Shown piece after piece: positions 38,046 to 38,165 of a DNA stretch of 38,165 nucleotides. The stretch spans positions 1-38,165 of the forward strand of contig JBQLZO010000063.1 in the NCBI GenBank assembly GCA_052168315.1. The letters are read 5' to 3'. The stretch comes from JBQLZO01 sp052168315. GTDB lineage: Bacteria > Planctomycetota > Phycisphaerae > Phycisphaerales > UBA1924. The first letter of the stretch is position 1. The number at the start of each line of letters is the position of its first letter. The notes beneath the pieces are model-generated. The model had not been told where the DNA came from. It saw nothing but the letters and a program-made list of their open reading frames with translations, and did not search any database. The position numbers and the translations under genes are program-made.

Positions 38046-38165
38046 TGTGCGCGGGCGCCTGTGCTCGGGACAGGGTGGCGGCGGGCAGGCGGTTGGGGAG
38101 TCCGGGTTTGGTGTGAATCGGGGACTGGGAGCGCTGTTGGAGTTGGGTTGAATGGGGGGTGGGGG

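Noticed and set aside
1..38165. tRNA, rRNA, CRISPR, insertion sequences or phage genes
   Set aside because: I looked for conserved tRNA arms, spaced direct repeats and transposase motifs and saw none. The repeats at 268-1007 are too long and diverged, and spaced too irregularly, for a CRISPR array.

Overview
The window is very GC-rich and looks like a chromosomal segment of a planctomycete, most likely from the Phycisphaerae. Three things suggest this. The small zinc-ribbon protein has the CxxCGYDL...CPECGR signature common in that phylum. The dehydratase-ACP-dehydratase trio uses an ACP with a long C-terminal tail. A MoxR/Bat operon and a deoxyhypusine-synthase-like protein sit near a T2SS/type IV pilus assembly operon. 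This is inference from gene content; there is no rRNA in the window. I see no tRNA, CRISPR array, transposase or phage gene.

Layout. (1) 1-1102 is non-coding and repeat-rich: three copies of a ~117-bp module, four copies of a 12-bp palindromic motif and a separate hairpin-rich element. (2) 1103-2316 (+) holds a small membrane protein and a LURP-one/tubby-like protein. (3) 2465-2899 (-) is rpsP with a long Ala/Lys/Glu tail and a clear terminator. (4) 3236-13656 (-) is a moxR-DUF58-BatD/DUF4381-like-batA-batB-batC-batD-batE operon, a membrane-stress/chaperone-type MoxR-vWA system. (5) 14073-15984 holds an exported Fe/Mn superoxide dismutase (+) and a zinc-ribbon membrane protein (-). (6) 16060-17720 (+) is a FabZ-ACP-FabZ trio without a ketosynthase. 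(7) 17761-19405 (-) is a cupin-ribD pair. (8) 19561-22384 (+) is mraY then nhaA. (9) 22575-34534 (+) is a tightly coupled run: sensor histidine kinase, STAS protein, GspE/PilB ATPase, GspF/PilC platform, PilM, PilN, PilO and PilP/GspC-like proteins, a major pilin-like protein, then four minor pseudopilins. (10) 34869-36832 (-) is a CheY-like receiver and a GAF/HD-GYP phosphodiesterase. (11) 37062-38030 (-) is a deoxyhypusine synthase family enzyme.

How the parts fit. The 12-kb (+) operon would build a hybrid secretion/pilus machine with a PilMNOP-type inner-membrane platform and a T2SS-like GHIJK pseudopilin set. Its secretin and prepilin peptidase must lie elsewhere. A kinase and a STAS protein at its head suggest signal-dependent control. 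The adjacent receiver/HD-GYP pair could tie surface behaviour to cyclic-di-GMP. The bat operon proteins are membrane-anchored vWA and TPR proteins served by the MoxR AAA+ ATPase. The dehydratase/ACP trio probably makes or modifies an unusual acyl chain.

The plus strand is G-rich over the whole window whichever strand is coding. Minus-strand proteins are therefore Pro/Thr/Ala/Gln-rich and mostly lack Shine-Dalgarno sites, while plus-strand proteins are Gly/Val/Ala-rich and often have good ones.
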